A stretch of DNA of 64,000 nt from Calliphora vicina (lineage: Eukaryota > Arthropoda > Insecta > Diptera > Calliphoridae): the NCBI RefSeq assembly GCF_958450345.1, contig NC_088780.1, forward strand, positions 163,662,726-163,726,725, read 5' to 3'. Below, piece by piece: positions 22,401-31,848 of this stretch. A program made the position numbers and the translations under genes. Each line of letters opens with the position of its first letter. The first letter of the stretch is position 1. A model generated the notes under the pieces. The model had not been told where the DNA came from. It saw nothing but the letters and a program-made list of their open reading frames with translations, and searched no databases.

Positions 22401-23959
22401 ACCTTTTATGCAAATACTCTCGCCCTCCTGGGCCTTCATACTGGTGATGATGATTGTGTAGGCCATGTACCTTATTGTGATTACGTTTATGTCTAGTGGT
22501 CAAGTAAGGAGGACCTATAGCACCTCTTAGACTGTATAAACCTTCCATGGGGCAAATTTGAGGATCAGGATTAGAGGCTGGGATATAGAGATAGAAAAAT
22601 GCATTAAATTTAAATGATTCTAGCATCAAAATTTAAACAACTTACCCAATAATGTTATATAGGGAGTTTTATTGATATCGAAATGATCGGGGGCACAGGC
22701 ATCTTCTAGTCGCGAGGCTGGCTTACCCGTTTGTATTTCAATGACATGTGTATCACGGCGATAAAACATCATGCACATAAATCCGGATTGACTGTAAATG
22801 TAATAAAATTATTTAATTTTAGGTGTCTTAGAAGGGATTAAAAAAGTAACCCACCATCCTGTGGTATAGTGTACAACCGACATCATTTCCGTGGAGGTTT
22901 GTTTATTGATTTGCTCGCACAATGCTCGAGTTTCCATGTAACCATTGGGTTTGATAATGTGTATGGAACCATCACTATTTAAAATGTATGGAATTAGTAA
23001 GTAAAATATTGTATGTTTTTAAGAACACTTACTTTGAATGATAATTGTAGACCGCATTTCCCATTAATACATGCCAATGTCGGGGACCTTTGAACCATAC
23101 CGGGAAGTCACATCTCTCGGTGACGGGCGGTTTGCGCAAGGACATTATACGGGATCCCACCTGAAAGATAAAAGGTAATTAAACATTAATTGCTAACAGT
23201 GCAGAGTCATTAAATTTGAGTTTTTGGAGTTTTGGATTTGGATATTGTAAAATATTTCCTTTACTTACCTCTGCACTATCCAACCCATTACAGGTAGCAT
23301 CTCCCGATTGTGCCAATTTGTACTCCGCATCTTTGGAAGTGGACATACTGGGTCCAGCAAAGTGGCCAAGATCTATAAGAATTATTTGTTATGAAAACAT
23401 CTACATGTGGTAACTGTTTTGAAAAACTTACCCATTAATGAGGATATTTTCTCATAGACAAAACAACGATAACGTTCCTCATTCGATATGGCATGATGAT
23501 GCGACACTAAACCCACCAAATAACGAGAATTACCATCTTTCCAAGTAGCCAGACAAGTGAGTTCCTCCACTAGAAACGAAAACCAGAAATTAATTAAAAA
23601 TTTAGCTCAACTACCAGTCAGATATTTAATAGCTTACCCGTGCTTTCTGTACCCACAACATCTGGACAGGCCTGAAAACTTAATAACAAACGACTGTCTT
23701 CGGTGCAACTTTCAATATTGGAAACAGGACTTTTACACTCGCCATTGCCTCGGTTATAAGTGAAGATAAATGGGCCTATGGATATGAAATATAAAACCTT
23801 AACAATTTGTACTTTGACTACATCAATTTAAAGTTTAATTATTACCTTTTAGAGGACATTTCACTGGTTCAGCACTCTCTCTAAATAGTGAGTATAATAA
23901 TGCATCACCTGGTATTTGATCACAGAGATTCTGTAACGTTTCACGACCCTTGCAAAAGT
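19366..23959 (-). CDS. Cysteine-rich secreted, GPI-anchored-like protein; 11 exons, N-terminus missing
   Basis: Seen: joining 23846-23959, 23638-23775, 23432-23569, 23269-23372, 23033-23160, 22855-22974, 22646-22791, 22403-22577, 21976-22331, 19547-19744 and 19366-19481 on the minus strand gives one open frame of about 577 residues. Introns have GT/AG ends; nine are 58-108 bp and one is 2231 bp. Layout in visible residues: Cys-rich domains about 1-300 (motifs GDALLYSLFRES, CKSPVS, EELTCLATWK, RYRCFVYEK); basic His-rich linker 315-436 with RHKR, RSRR and RSRR; a second Cys-rich domain about 437-545 (CHGSWSE, CISYRPTEG); then a Ser/Gly/Pro spacer and a hydrophobic tail (WFNLLLATILITFLS) ending at TGA 19366-19368, which suggests a GPI anchor. 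N-glycosylation sequons are present (NKT, NQT, NST, NLS). Family: from memory it resembles an uncharacterised arthropod extracellular family with DUF7042-7045-type domains; not checked. No biochemical role can be given. The first visible codon is split (G|AC), so at least one exon lies upstream; it was not found. Confidence 0.9.
19547..19744 (-). CDS. Exon 10 (visible): C-terminal Cys-rich domain
   Basis: Encodes residues 474-539 (YSCHGSWSENSTVYIIARHK, HGVCISYRPTEGTS, VVGDACYRGTLKPPEHHL, ANLSIF). Acceptor CCTTACAG|AAT, donor TTTG|GTAAGT. Confidence 0.9.
19898..20300. mobile_element. R2 TIR element, one end truncated
   Basis: Begins CCCAGCAGTT like the complete copy at 33737-34284 and shares AGTCAATTGTCACTT, CTAGAGTGTAGTC and CACTTTAGAAAGTAGT with it. 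The far end is missing; a mariner begins nearby. An internal block of about 65 bp occurs twice (20046-20115 and 20200-20264). Confidence 0.7.
20355..21155 (+). pseudogene. Mariner transposase relic in an intron, sense opposite to the gene
   Basis: RFRSSYFNTEDKNRPG near 20365; ISDGKWIIYDNPKRWRSY at about 20595-20645; VKPCQPTESTAKPNIHGAK (20648-20704); LCIWCEQKGPIYYELLKSDQ; PYSLDLAPSDYYLF near 20945-20985 with frameshifts; and a terminal IIANNGQYFK with TAA at 21153-21155. Full-length-like but broken by stops. It is the same family as the copy at 2460-3200. Confidence 0.85.
21230..21700 (-). pseudogene. Non-LTR retrotransposon reverse-transcriptase relic in an intron
   Basis: Minus strand: GLP*GYVLAPTLLF near 21705-21660 (the VPQGSVL-type block with one stop), then LISQTSIYSFADDSQICHS at about 21650-21595 containing the FADD catalytic motif, then SEALDVLDMSI near 21470. 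This order is typical of non-LTR reverse transcriptases. It is on the same strand as the host gene. An ORF of 68 codons (21467-21673) is part of it and not an exon. Confidence 0.72.
21690..21908. repeat. Direct duplication of about 125 bp inside the retrotransposon relic
   Basis: TATCCTTACGGTA followed by ..TTAAAA..TAAACTCGTCTGAT occurs at about 21691 and 21818, and AAATTATCACCGA follows each. Confidence 0.6.
21976..22331 (-). CDS. Exon 9 (visible): linker and start of C-terminal domain
   Basis: Longest exon, residues 355-473. It continues the low-complexity linker with two RSRR motifs (382-385, 433-436) and NQT and NST sequons. It then starts a conserved Cys-rich domain (NVPECVTNYKAQRQLWVGC, VIDVRPLCNDEGDE). 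Acceptor TTATTAG|ACA, donor GAAG|GTGAG. The following intron is 2231 bp and full of transposon debris. Confidence 0.9.
22403..22577 (-). CDS. Exon 8 (visible): basic, His-rich linker
   Basis: Encodes residues 297-355: NPDPQICPMEGLYSLRG, then TTRHKRNHNKVHGLHNHHHQ and GPGGREYLHKR. RHKR (residues 325-328) fits the R-x-K/R-R proprotein-convertase pattern. Acceptor ATCCCAG|CCT, donor AAAAG|GTAAAT. Confidence 0.9.
22646..22791 (-). CDS. Exon 7 (visible) of the secreted-protein gene
   Basis: Encodes residues 248-296 (QSGFMCMMFYRRDTHVIEIQ, CAPDHFD, NKTPYITLL with an N-glycosylation sequon). Acceptor TTTACAG|TCA, donor TTGG|GTAAG. Confidence 0.9.
22855..22974 (-). CDS. Exon 6 (visible) of the secreted-protein gene
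   Basis: Encodes residues 208-248 (DGSIHIIKPNGYMETRALC, EMMSVVHYTTGC). Acceptor AAATAG|TGA. The donor GTGGGT is weaker than the others but holds the frame. Confidence 0.88.
23033..23160 (-). CDS. Exon 5 (visible) of the secreted-protein gene
   Basis: Encodes residues 166-208: IMSLRKPPVTERCDFPVWF, then GPRHWHVLMGNAVYNYHS. The CDFPVWF motif begins what looks like a second copy of a Cys/Trp-rich domain. Acceptor CTTTCAG|GTG, donor TCAAA|GTAAGT. Confidence 0.9.
23269..23372 (-). CDS. Exon 4 (visible) of the secreted-protein gene
   Basis: Encodes residues 131-165 (LGHFAGPSMSTSKDAEYKLA, DATCNGLDSAE). Acceptor CTTATAG|ATC, donor GCAGAG|GTAAGT. The exon ends at a codon boundary, which probably marks a domain boundary. 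Confidence 0.9.
23432..23569 (-). CDS. Exon 3 (visible) of the secreted-protein gene
   Basis: Encodes residues 85-130 with EELTCLATWKDGNSRYLVG, a His triplet (SHHHAIS) and EERYRCFVYEK. Acceptor TTTCTAG|TGG, donor ATGG|GTAAG. It has the same length and phase as the preceding exon (138 nt). Confidence 0.9.
23638..23775 (-). CDS. Exon 2 (visible) of the secreted-protein gene
   Basis: Encodes residues 39-84: PFIFTYNRGNGECKSPVS, then CTEDSRLLLSFQACPDV. Acceptor CCATAG|GCCC, donor ACGG|GTAAGC. It keeps frame with both neighbours (2 + 45 codons + 1). Confidence 0.9.
23846..23959 (-). CDS. First visible exon of the secreted-protein gene
   Basis: Encodes residues 1-38 (FCKGRETLQNLCDQ, GDALLYSLFRES, KCPL). 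The acceptor is a CCCCCAG directly before ACTTTTGC. The donor is AAAAG|GTAAT. It starts two bases into a codon, so an upstream exon must end in one base of that codon. In relatives I remember, this part follows a CxFP..W..WFQ-type first domain, which is absent here. Confidence 0.85.
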
Positions 23960-25010
23960 CTGGGGGACATAAAGATTTTTAAGCAAACACGAAGAAATAA
24001 ATGAAAATAGATTAATGCACAATTTTCCAAAACAGGTTTCATTTAAAACAAATAATACAAATATTAAATAATTAAAAAAATAATGAAGAAAAAAAAACAT
24101 TAAAAACTATTTTTCATTTATCTAAGGAAATTATTTATGATTCATTTTATTTCTCTTAATATTAAAGGGTTCATTGATATTTAATATTCGTTTTTTTATA
24201 CTAAAAGTTCTCCTTTGTTCGGTACTTTTACATTTTTGATTGATTGTAAAAGAAATAAATAAATAGTTTTTCTTTCATTTTTATCAAAAGGGCAACATAT
24301 TTATACTTCTTTTAATTCTTCTTATATATTTTTTTTGTTTTGTTTAATTAAGATAAGGAAACTAGAAACTTTTTACTTTGAATCATAAATACAAGATAAA
24401 TATTTATAAATGAAAAATAGTTGGAGAAAAATAAAATAATAAAGCACTAATAAATTAAACAAACAAATGAACAGTACAACAATAATAAAAATAAAAATAA
24501 TAATAACAAAAAAAGTATTAAACATAAAAACTAATAAATAAATCAAACAACAATTTCTGTTTATTATTTATTTTCTGTAAAGTAAAGTTTTGTAGTAAAA
24601 TGAAATTATATTTGAAATTTATACTTGTGTTCCCGTGTAAACGAGTATAAAAAAAAACAACGAAATATAAGTAACAACAAAAATATATATAAATAAATAT
24701 GTATTTTTACTTTTATATATTTTGTTTAATCAAAATATAATTTAAATAAACAATAAATGAATGAACTAGATTGAACTGAAGCCAAACACGATTTTCTACA
24801 GAGGTTACACAGAGAGTTTTAATAAGGGAAGGTAAGCTAATGGGGGAAGATAGAGACTTCATATAAGAGTTATTGTACTAGTGAAGTCAACCATTTGTGC
24901 GGAAATTTTGGGGGTAGTCTTAGTATAAGAGATTAATCTTCAGTCTAGGTATAAGATTTGAGTTTTTATATAAGACTTTAAACTAAGTATAAGAGTTGTA
25001 TACTATTTTT
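23960..25010. other. Start of the upstream intron, AT-rich, no exon found
   Basis: No acceptor/donor pair enclosing an open frame could be matched to the missing N-terminus. The sequence is mostly A/T runs; 24820-25010 begins to show single AGTATAAGA-like units that lead into the satellite. Confidence 0.45.
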
Positions 25011-25018
25011 TAATATTG

Positions 25019-25797
25019 TATAAGACTTTAGTCTTAGTATAAGACTTTAGTCTTAGTATAAGACTTTAGTCTTAGTATAAGACTTTAGTCTTAGTATAAG
25101 ACTTTAGTCTTAGTATAAGACTAAATATTTTTAAATATTGTATAAGACTTTAGTCTTAGTATAAGACTTTAGTCTTAGTATAAGACTTTAGTCTTAGTAT
25201 AAGACTTTAGTCTTAGTATAAGACTTTAGTCTTAGTATAAGACTTTAGTCTTGGTATAAGACTTTAGTCTTAGTATAAGACTTTAGTCTTAGTATAAGAC
25301 TTTAGTCTTAGTATAAGACTTTAGTCTTAGTATAATACTTTAGTCTTAGTATAAGACTTTAGTCTTAGTATAAGACTTTAGTCTTAGTATAAGACTTTAG
25401 TCTTAGTATAAGACTTTAGTCTTAGTATAAGACTGTAGTCTTAGTATAAGACTCTAGTCTTAGTATAAGGCTTTGGTCTTAGTATAAGGCTTTGGTCTTA
25501 GTATAAGGCTTTGGTCTTAGTATAAGACTTTAGTCTTAGTATAAGGCTTTAGTCTTAGTATAAGACTTTAGTCTTAGTATAAGTCTTTAGTCTTAGTATA
25601 AGTCTTAGTATAAGACTTTAGTCTTAGTATAAGACTTTAGTCTTAGTATAAGATTTTAGTCTTAGTATAAGACTGTAGTCTTAGTATAAGACTTTAGTCT
25701 TAGTATAAGACTTTAGTCTTAGTATAAGACTTTAGTCTTAGTATAAGACTTTAGTCTTAGTATAAGACTTTAGTCTTAGTATAAGACTTTAGTGTTC
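25019..25797. repeat. 19-bp palindromic minisatellite, about 40 units
   Basis: The unit is TATAAGACTTTAGTCTTAG. Its core AAGACT-TT-AGTCTT is an inverted repeat, so each unit can form a small hairpin on either strand. Units are nearly identical, with a break at about 25103-25140 (AAATATTTTTAAATATTG). One variant, GGCTTTGGTCTT, is repeated in three adjacent units near 25466-25525, showing recent local spread. It is likely intronic in the secreted-protein gene. Confidence 0.95.
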
Positions 25798-26930
25798 GTA
25801 GATCTATTATAAGACGGTATTCTGAATTATCTGAGTATAAATATAATTATCTGGTTATAAATAGTCTAACAGAATTCTGATTGTTAACCGGTATTTTGAA
25901 TTGCCTGAGTATAAGACGAAAGTTCGAGTATAAGACGGAAGTCTGAAAATAAGACGGTATTCTGTGTTGTATGACTATAAAACGGTAGTCTGTGTATAAG
26001 ACCGAGGTTTGTCTGAATTGACGGAGTATAAGAGGAAAGTTTGAGTATAAGACAGTCTGGGTATAAATAGTCTGAGTGTATGACAGAAGTCTGATTGTTA
26101 AACGGTAATTTGAATTGACTGAGTATAAGACGAAAGTTCGAGTATAAGACGGAAGTCTGATTATAAGACGGTATTCTGAATTGACTGAGTATAAAACAGA
26201 AGTCTAAGTATAAGACGGTAGTCTGTGTTATCGAGGTATAAGACATATGTTTGATTATAAATCGCCAGTCTGAGTATAAGTCTGCTTTCAGCAAGGTATT
26301 CTGAGATGTCTGAGTATAAGACAGAACACGGAGTATATAACGGTACTCTAATTATAAGATATTATTCTAAATTGTCTGAGTATAAGATGGAAGTTTGAGT
26401 ATAAGAAGGTATTTTGAGTTGGCTGAGTATAACTTATACTGTATAAAACATATGTCTAAGACGCTATAAAAAGTATAAGACGGTAGTTTGAATTGTCTGA
26501 TTATAGACTTCTGTAAGTCTGAGCATAAGACGGTAGTCTGAGTTGTCTCAGTATAAGACGGATGCCTGAGTTGTCTGAGTATAAAACGGAATTCTGAGAA
26601 TGAGACTGATGTAGTCTGATTATAAGACGGTATTCTGAATTGTGGGAATATAAGAAGGAAATTTGAATATAAGACATATGACTGAGTATAAGACAGAAGT
26701 CTAATTATAACACGGTATTCTGAGTAGGCTGAGTATAAGACGGTAGTCTGAGTATAAAACTTGAGAGTTGTCTGAGAATAATACGTTAGCCTGAGTTGTA
26801 TAGACGGTCCGAGTATCAAACATAATTCTATTTATTTAAATATGAGCATAATACGGACTTCTGTATTAAATGAAAATCTGGGTATTAGACGTTAGATGGT
26901 AAAGGGAGTAGGCCAAGTATAAGACCCAGC
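25798..26930. repeat. Degenerate flank of the palindromic minisatellite
   Basis: GAGTATAAGACGG-, GGTATTCTGAATTG- and GTAGTCTGAGT-type words recur at irregular spacing. They share TATAAGAC and AGTCT with the core array but have lost its strict period. Two long minus-strand open frames here (25884-26294, 26367-26819) are by-products of the repeat. Confidence 0.8.
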
Positions 26931-28000
26931 AATGTGTGTATCTGATTTACAACACATTGGGTTTGTAAATAGGTCATATACGTAGAAGTAATTGTATACC
27001 AGAAGTATAACAGTTTATACTATTTAATATATTTCTGTAATCTATATTATGCCCTTGTTAGGAATACTTCCCCTAATGTAAAATAACTTTCAACATGAAT
27101 AAACAAGAATTTTTAAATAAACAACCAAACAACAAACCGAGCCAGCGACCACGCATTTTGTAATGCGAACGAGCAATCATTATTATTGAACATAAAATCC
27201 AATAATCGTATCAAATTTATCGATATTTATCACAGTGTTGAACTCATGACGAGCTGATGTTGGTTGGTTGGTTGGTTTTATTGTTGATGACGCCAAATGT
27301 CATTGGCACTTTATTTACACTATTGATTTCGATTTGTTTACCATTTTAATTATTTTTATAGAACGATGAAATCAATGCACACTCACACAATAAATATGTA
27401 AAACATTGAAATAATTCGTTCAAAAAATTTTAATTTGTAATAAAAATTCGAGTGTTATAAACAATTTTTATTTTGAAAAACAACATTTTGTTATTGTTTG
27501 TGGCTGGCTAATGTTTATGATGTTTGGCTTGGTATCATTTTTCATTCTTTTATTGTTTTATTTAATTAATTTGTAGAAATTTGTCATGAAATTCCACAGA
27601 TTTATTTATGTTTTTTTGTTTTTTTTTTTGGGGGAAAAAATAAATTTTTAATTAAAATAAATTGAAAAAAAAAACTTAAAAAACACGTTCATTTTCTAAA
27701 CAAAATAGTTTTGTTTATAATATTTTTTTGCTTTTGTTTATGTTAAAATATTTAACAACAAAAAAAAATGGTATTAATTGTTAATTTATGCAAAATATGT
27801 TTAAATTATAGAAATTCTAAAGCTAGAAATGCAGAAATAATAGAAAAATAAAAAAGTTATTAATAAAATTTATAAAAATTATTAAAGTAAAAATGTTTGT
27901 AGAGTAACCCCATATTTTATTATATTATAAAGAATTTTTAAAAATTTTGTATGAAAATACTATGAATAAGGGGTGAAAAGTGATTTCTAAAATAAGGGGA
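26931..28000. other. No confirmed gene; one slightly GC-richer patch
   Basis: 27100-27310 is richer in G and C than its surroundings and contains a (TTGG)n tract near 27259-27275 and a short minus-strand frame. Otherwise AT-rich. Confidence 0.4.
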
Positions 28001-28650
28001 TTAGTTTAGTTTTGATTTAAAGTTGTTTCCAAAACTTATGTTTCGGATTTAAAAAAAACTTTAAAAGCTTTCCACACTTCAAAGCTTTTCACTAAATAAG
28101 CGAAAATTCTTAAGTTTTAAAAGTTTTTATTAATATTATAAAGCTTTTCTTTATAACGCTCTTCCTAAGTTTTGAAAGTTTTTTTAATATTATAACTATT
28201 ATAAAGCCCTAACTTAAGTTCTTTAAGTTCCCCTTATATTTTTAAACTATTATTGAGAAACTTTTTTTTTGGAACGAACTTTTTAATAGGGCTTTTTACT
28301 AGTTTGAAGGGATTTAATGATCTTTGAATAAATTTTAATTTGATTATAAACGTCTTGGAATTTTTTTTAATTTAAAAGCTTTCCTCAATTTTCATATTAA
28401 ATAAGCAGCAAATCTTAAGTTTTGAAAACTTATATTAAAATTTTAGTATAAAAAGCTTTTAAAGTTAAATTTTTAAACAAAGTTTAAAAAGCTTTTTTCT
28501 ATCATTTTAAATTTAAAGTCTTAAGATTTTTAAACGAAATGTGTAAAAGTCGTTTAGAACTGAAAGCTGTTTATATTAAAAGCTTTAAATGTAGTTCATT
28601 AAGTTAGCTTCAATAGCTTTTGTAAACTTTTCGCTGTTAAATACTAAGCA
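28000..28650. repeat. Irregular array around AAGCTTT
   Basis: AAAGCTTT and its variants (AAAAGCTTT, AAGCTTTTA) recur at least ten times with TTAAGTTTTGAAA-type spacers. No fixed period can be given. Confidence 0.5.
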
Positions 28651-29480
28651 AGATAAGGAAATAAAAGGATTTCTAAATATTTTAATTCTAAATTAACACA
28701 TTTTAGAATTTATGTATTTAAATTTTTGTTTTTAAAATACCTTTTAAAACAAAATATTACTTAAATTTCATATTTTGCTTTAATTTTTTTATATGCTTTA
28801 AATATTTATGAATTTTTTTTTAATATCCTAAAAATGCTGAATAAGTCTATATAAATAAAATGAATTTGATGACCATTTTAATTATCTACAAACATTTTTA
28901 CGAGCCGTTTTTTCGGTAATAAAACAAAAATATAAAATTGCATTTTTATTTTTGGTTGACAAACAAAAAATGACAATAACAACGATGAAATTAAAACATT
29001 TTATGACAAAAAGGGTCCTCTCTTTTTTTGTTCATAAATTTTAGTATTTTATTCACTAAATAGAAGTACACAGATGAAAACTTAAAAATAAATCTTATAT
29101 TTAATGATATAAATTTATTACATTTCATTTAATAAAGACAGATAGATAGAGAGACAGAGAGAGAGAAAAAACATTGAATTTAATTACACAACACTGCAAG
29201 CATTCTTTAGAGAAAAACGAAAATGAAAATAAAAATTACGACATTAAATGATAAGATTTTTGTATTTCAAATAATAAAATACAAGATGGTATTTTCGTTT
29301 TTTGCACAACAAAAAAAAAGGCTTTTTTAATATAAATTTACAAGAAAATATATTAAAACTCACGTACACACACACAGACAAATATAAACAGGAAGTAGAA
29401 AATAAAAACGGAAACTTCAAGGTATGCTCAAGCTCATTTGTAAATTGAAAAATTTTCTTTTATTTACGGCGAAAATGAAA
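28650..29480. other. AT-rich, microsatellites only
   Basis: A GATA/GAGA tract lies near 29140-29167 and a CA tract near 29365-29378. No exon was seen. Confidence 0.4.
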
Positions 29481-29489
29481 GGAATATTT

Positions 29490-30210
29490 AGTTACTCTTT
29501 CACACAAAAACACACACACTCAGCCAAAGGAAGACAGACAGAGCGAGAGAAAGAGTAGGAAAACAAATAGAAATAAAAACTACTAAATTAAGCAATGAAT
29601 TTACAATACCAACAACAACAAACAAACAAAAAAACACAAAGTCATACAAAAAATATAACAGTATTAATGTTTGTGTAAATGTTGTGAGCATCACTTCTAC
29701 TCTCTCAAACACACTCCCTCCCTCCCCATTTTCACCCGATAGGAAACACATAAAAACCAAATAAAAGTCTCAAGTAAAAAATAGTGCTGAGTCTACTAAC
29801 AAAACAAACTAAAAGAAAGAAAAAAAATTATTTAACAAACTAAATGAAAAATGATGAAGGATTCTTCTGTTGTTGTGGATGCTGCTGCTGGATTCATACA
29901 ACAACAAAAAAGCACAACAACCAACAGCAGCGGCAGCCAACTGAAGACGAACAATAATTTAGTAAAAAAGAATGGAAAAATGAATTACAAGAGAAATAGA
30001 AATAATACAGCAACAAAAAAAAAACTGATTACAATGAAAATGTTTTTGCTATTAAAGCAACACTATGCCAACAACAGCGACAGGAACAGGAATAAAACAA
30101 CAATACCAACAAAACAAAAAAAGGCAACTCGTCAAAAGGTTAAAAGCAATAACAATAATAACAACAAATACAACAGCACAAAAAGACATTAACTAAACAG
30201 TGTTCTAAAA
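29490..30210 (+). other. CAA/ACA-rich segment resembling a fly 5' UTR
   Basis: The plus strand is purine- and CA-rich (AGACAGACAGAGCGAGAGAA near 29533; many AACAACAACA runs) and holds a 113-codon open frame at 29851-30192 of Gln/Asn/Lys/Thr-rich, repeat-driven composition. A donor-like AAAA|GTATGT follows at 30210. It could be a non-coding first exon of a plus-strand transcript or just low-complexity DNA. I do not call a protein. Confidence 0.25.
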
Positions 30211-30660
30211 GTATGTTGTCATTAATATTCCAATTTGTTTAAAATAATTTTTTATGAAAAAATATTAAGATTTTTTAATAATCTCGTCTAGAAAATTTTT
30301 TGGAAAATCAAATATAAACGTTCTAATTTTAACAAATTAGTTGCGAAATTTTAAACATCGTTGATCACTTGTTTAAACAATTTTTTGATATATTTTTTAA
30401 TTATTCTCGAGTTATGGTGAAACATGTGTAATTTTCAATATATCGTTTTATATCCAGAACCAGAGTCTATTAAAAAACAGGTAATTTATATTCATAGAAT
30501 CTGTTTATGACAATTATCTAAATTGAAATACGCCGCAGTAAGCAATATCAATTAATCGCAATCAAGTAATCGCAATTAAGTATTTTCAAGGAATTTTTCA
30601 TGATATCTAGGCTGTAATGAGCCTTGTCATATGTTGTAATTAAATATGACTGTAATTAGA

Positions 30661-30885
30661 CGACAATGGGATTTATGTTCAATTCACAATTAACATGTCA
30701 TATTGTCATAATGTCCTAATATATCACGACTCGGCGGCTCGTCTTAACAGACTCTTGGGCGTTCGGCGTAGGTCTCTGCTAGTCTCTTGCTTGAAAGGTA
30801 AAAACAACATTTTCAAACCATTGTGAAACATTAGCACATTATGACAATATGACATAAGAGACCTTGTGAATTAGAACAATTGTCG
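30661..30885. mobile_element. Inverted-repeat element with arms of about 55 bp
   Basis: The left arm 30677-30728 (ATGTCATATTGTCATAATGT) and right arm 30823-30877 (ACATTATGACAATATGACAT) are imperfect inverted repeats. CGACAAT / ATTGTCG extend them outward. The loop, 30729-30790, is unusually GC-rich (GACTCGGCGGCTCGTC). It shares ATTGTCATAATGTCCTAA with the element at 57189-57384. Confidence 0.75.
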
Positions 30886-31647
30886 AGTTCTCAATACATA
30901 AACAATGTTTTCGAAAATACTAAACTTTAGCTGTGGATAGATTTTTCCTCTAGGCTTATAAAATAGTGTTATCTAGATCAGTAATCCTCAAAACCTATGT
31001 GCTGTGCATTTCCTATGTATTGATCTCACACTAACATACGACGACGTCGCAAAGTATTCAAAGGTATGTTTTGCTCTAATTTACACCAATAATTATTATA
31101 ACTTTCTACTTCCACATGAGCTGCCCCAGTAACTACAAGGGTGGGTCAAAAAGTCCATGACTTTTTGAATGAAATATAGATTTTTGGATTACAGCTCTAT
31201 AAAGTGCATATATGCACTTTGTCCAACGTTTCTCCAATTTTTTTATTCCTTCCAAAAAATAAGATTTGTCGAGGTCATGAAAATAGGTATTTTTTGTGAT
31301 ATGATTTCATCGTTGAAGTCAAATCTCTTTCCGCCTAGATATTTCTTCAGGTTTGGAAACCAGAAATAGTCTCTCGGGGATAAATTCGGAGAATTTCGTA
31401 GCCTAATTCATGGATTTTTGCTGGAAAGCTTTCTCATACCCAAGTGATCATTCTAAATTGCAACCACTGAGCCATGTGAGATGCCTATGGCTTCCACAAT
31501 CTTTCGACCTTTCATTATCCGATCGTACAACACCATATTGTGATTGTTTTTCAATTGTTTCGGTTTTAGAGACCTCAACTGGGCGTCCAAAATTTTCGCC
31601 ATCTTCCGTGCTTGTACGGCTTGTACGAAATTCAGTAAACCACTTTT

Positions 31648-31814
31648 TATACCCTACACCACCATAGTGGGGAGGGTATTATGCGTTTGTGCAGATGTTT
31701 GTAACGCCCAAAAATATTAGTCTAACACCCACCTTAAAGTATACCGATCGACTTAGAATCACTTTCTGAGTCGATTAAACGATGTCCGTCCGTCCGTCCG
31801 TCCGTCCGTCTGGT

Positions 31815-31848
<34 letters not shown>

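Noticed and set aside
25884..26819. Two long minus-strand ORFs (136 and 150 codons) rich in Tyr, Ser, Thr and Gln
   Set aside because: They follow the degenerate TATAAGAC/AGTCTGAG repeat; the protein text repeats with the DNA and has no splice or start context.
29851..30192. 113-codon plus-strand ORF as a protein
   Set aside because: Composition (Asn, Lys, Thr, Gln) is what CAA/AAA-rich low-complexity DNA gives; kept only as a possible 5' UTR.
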